Shown: positions 31,861 through 32,904 of the stretch, one piece after another
How the letters are laid out: each line of letters begins with the position of its first letter
Position numbering within the stretch: position 1 is the stretch's first letter
Assembly (NCBI GenBank): GCA_029820295.1
Contig: JALGVA010000046.1
Coordinates: forward strand, 1 to 32,904
Source: Candidatus Zipacnadia bacterium
Lineage (GTDB): Bacteria > Armatimonadota > Zipacnadia > Zipacnadales > UBA5352
Direction: 5' to 3'
Length of the DNA: 32,904 nt
Position numbers and translations under genes: made by a program
Notes under the pieces: model-generated
Seen by the model: only the letters and a program-made list of their open reading frames with translations
The model's database searches: none
Told to the model about the DNA's origin: nothing

Positions 31861-32904
31861 ATGACCGGCGAGGAACTCGTCAGCAGGATCCGCGAGTCCA
31901 GCCGCCGCCGCCAGGCGGTCATCGACTCCGTCTGCGGCGCGTGCGAGAACAAGTGCTGCAAGCAGATGACGATGATGGGCGGCCAGGACCTGCGGCGGCT
32001 GCTGCGCGGCATGCTGCTCGACCCGGAGTTCGAGGCGCGGGTGCGCAGCGGACTGCGGCGCGTGGCCGACCGCCTCGACGTGGACCTGCGCGTCGTCCAG
32101 CACGTGACCGAGCTGCTGGCGGCGTCCCAGCCCGACGACCGCGCCAACGACATCGCGGCGCTGCGCGCCAGCGTGCGCGACTGGGCCGAGTTCGTCGCCT
32201 GGCTGCGCAGCGACTTCGACCTGACACTCGACGAGCTGCGGCGCCTGCTCATGTTCTCGGCCATCCGCTCGAACACCCTCAACGCGCTCTCGCGCTTCAC
32301 CGGCGGCCTGGGCGCGCTGGTGAACCTGTCCGGCGATGAGGCCAGCTTCCGCTTCCACGGTCGCCGCATCGCGCCGCCGCCATGCCTGTTCTACCTCGAC
32401 GACCTCGGCTGCATCTGTGCCGACGCCAAGCCCGCCAAGTGCGCCAACTTCTTCTGCGCGGGCGTGCCCAACCTGCTCGAGGAGCTGCGCCGTGAACTCA
32501 GCTTCGACGACTTCGTGCTCGCGAACTTCGGCGTCACCTCGGTGGCCGAGGCCATCCGCATGATGCGGCTGGAGCGCCGTCTGGGGTCGGAGTTCGTCGA
32601 CCCCAAGGTTCTGCTGGGCGCGACCGAGGAGGATGTCGAGGCCGTGGCGGCGGCGCTGGGGCGCTCGGGCGAGACCGTGCGCCTCAAGCGGCTCGACCGG
32701 CCGGGTATGCGCTCCGCCGCTGAGGTTGAGCAGGAGCTGGCGAGCATCCCCGAAGACACGGCGCTCATCGAGGCCTACCCGGCGATCGGCGGCAACACGC
32801 TCTACGAGCTGGCGCTGGCCCTGGACCGCATCCGGCTGCGTGACGAGCACCCGAGCTTCGTGCTGATCGCGCGCGAGCTGGCCGCCACCCCCGCCGCACA
32901 CCCG
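31861..32904 (+). CDS. YkgJ-like cysteine-cluster protein, 3' end outside the window
   Basis: The frame is open for 348 codons from ATG 31861 to the window edge. The N-terminus has CGACENKCC (C25, C28, C32, C33), and a second cluster follows near residues 177-201 (CLFYLDDLGCICADAKPAKCANFFC). These match the YkgJ family layout (CxxCxxxCC ... C.fl....C......P..C..f.C), thought to bind zinc or iron-sulfur. About 145 residues separate the clusters, much longer than in plain YkgJ proteins, with a helical insert (LRRLLRGMLLDPEFEARVRSGLRR). It begins 34 nt after the enolase-superfamily gene. The function is unknown. Confidence 0.7.
   Translation, partial: MTGEELVSRIRESSRRRQAVIDSVCGACENKCCKQMTMMGGQDLRRLLRGMLLDPEFEARVRSGLRRVADRLDVDLRVVQHVTELLAASQPDDRANDIAALRASVRDWAEFVAWLRSDFDLTLDELRRLLMFSAIRSNTLNALSRFTGGLGALVNLSGDEASFRFHGRRIAPPPCLFYLDDLGCICADAKPAKCANFFCAGVPNLLEELRRELSFDDFVLANFGVTSVAEAIRMMRLERRLGSEFVDPKVLLGATEEDVEAVAAALGRSGETVRLKRLDRPGMRSAAEVEQELASIPEDTALIEAYPAIGGNTLYELALALDRIRLRDEHPSFVLIARELAATPAAHP

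Noticed and set aside
1-32904. tRNA or rRNA genes, CRISPR arrays, insertion sequences, prophage genes
   Set aside because: Looked for and not seen: no tRNA-like cloverleaf, no regular spacer-repeat array, no transposase or integrase-like protein on either strand.

Overview
This is a very GC-rich bacterial window in which every gene I can support lies on the + strand, packed into long co-directional units with short gaps or 4-bp overlaps. The order yceD-rpmF-plsX-fabH-...-fabD-fabG-acpP-fabF-rnc is a classic bacterial fatty-acid/phospholipid cluster. The combination with zinc-ribbon/TPR proteins, a GH42-like secreted protein, Gfo/Idh/MocA and enolase-superfamily enzymes and a BldC/MerR-like helix-turn-helix protein suggests an uncultured high-GC lineage, perhaps of the Armatimonadota type. 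That placement is a guess from gene style; no rRNA or other phylogenetic marker beyond L32 and RNase III is present.

Layout. 1-1151: end of an unrecognised gene and a TIM-barrel (aldo/keto reductase-like) protein. 1170-11933: a consensus promoter, then yceD, rpmF, plsX, fabH, an acyl-CoA dehydrogenase, etfB, a ferredoxin-fused etfA, fabD, fabG, two acpP genes, fabF and rnc. 11930-16429: a secreted GH42-like protein coupled to rnc by ATGA overlap, a lipoprotein and a membrane protein. 16441-18476: alr and thrB, coupled. 18641-22639: M20 peptidase, Gfo/Idh/MocA oxidoreductase and, behind its own promoter, a class III aminotransferase. 22904-25707: Fic protein, LysE-type exporter and hisG. 25769-29239: promoter, zinc-ribbon/TPR membrane protein, TPR lipoprotein and a DUF2905-type protein. 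29280-31826: an acidic protein ending in a helix-turn-helix, a response regulator with a degenerate receiver, and a mandelate-racemase-type enzyme. 31861-end: a YkgJ-like cysteine-cluster protein cut by the window edge.

The most interesting feature is the acyl-CoA dehydrogenase/EtfB/ferredoxin-EtfA trio inside the fab cluster, at the place where many Firmicutes carry the enoyl-ACP reductase gene fabK. No fabI, fabK, fabL or fabZ is seen in the window. I suggest, as inference only, that this flavoprotein complex supplies the enoyl-thioester reduction step or links fatty-acid turnover to ferredoxin. Other points are the first acpP, which has ATA where its start codon should be; a response regulator with Glu at the phospho-acceptor position and no other receiver active-site residues; a FabF with an altered loop after its first catalytic His; and transcription-unit borders made of a perfect hairpin followed directly by TTGACA.
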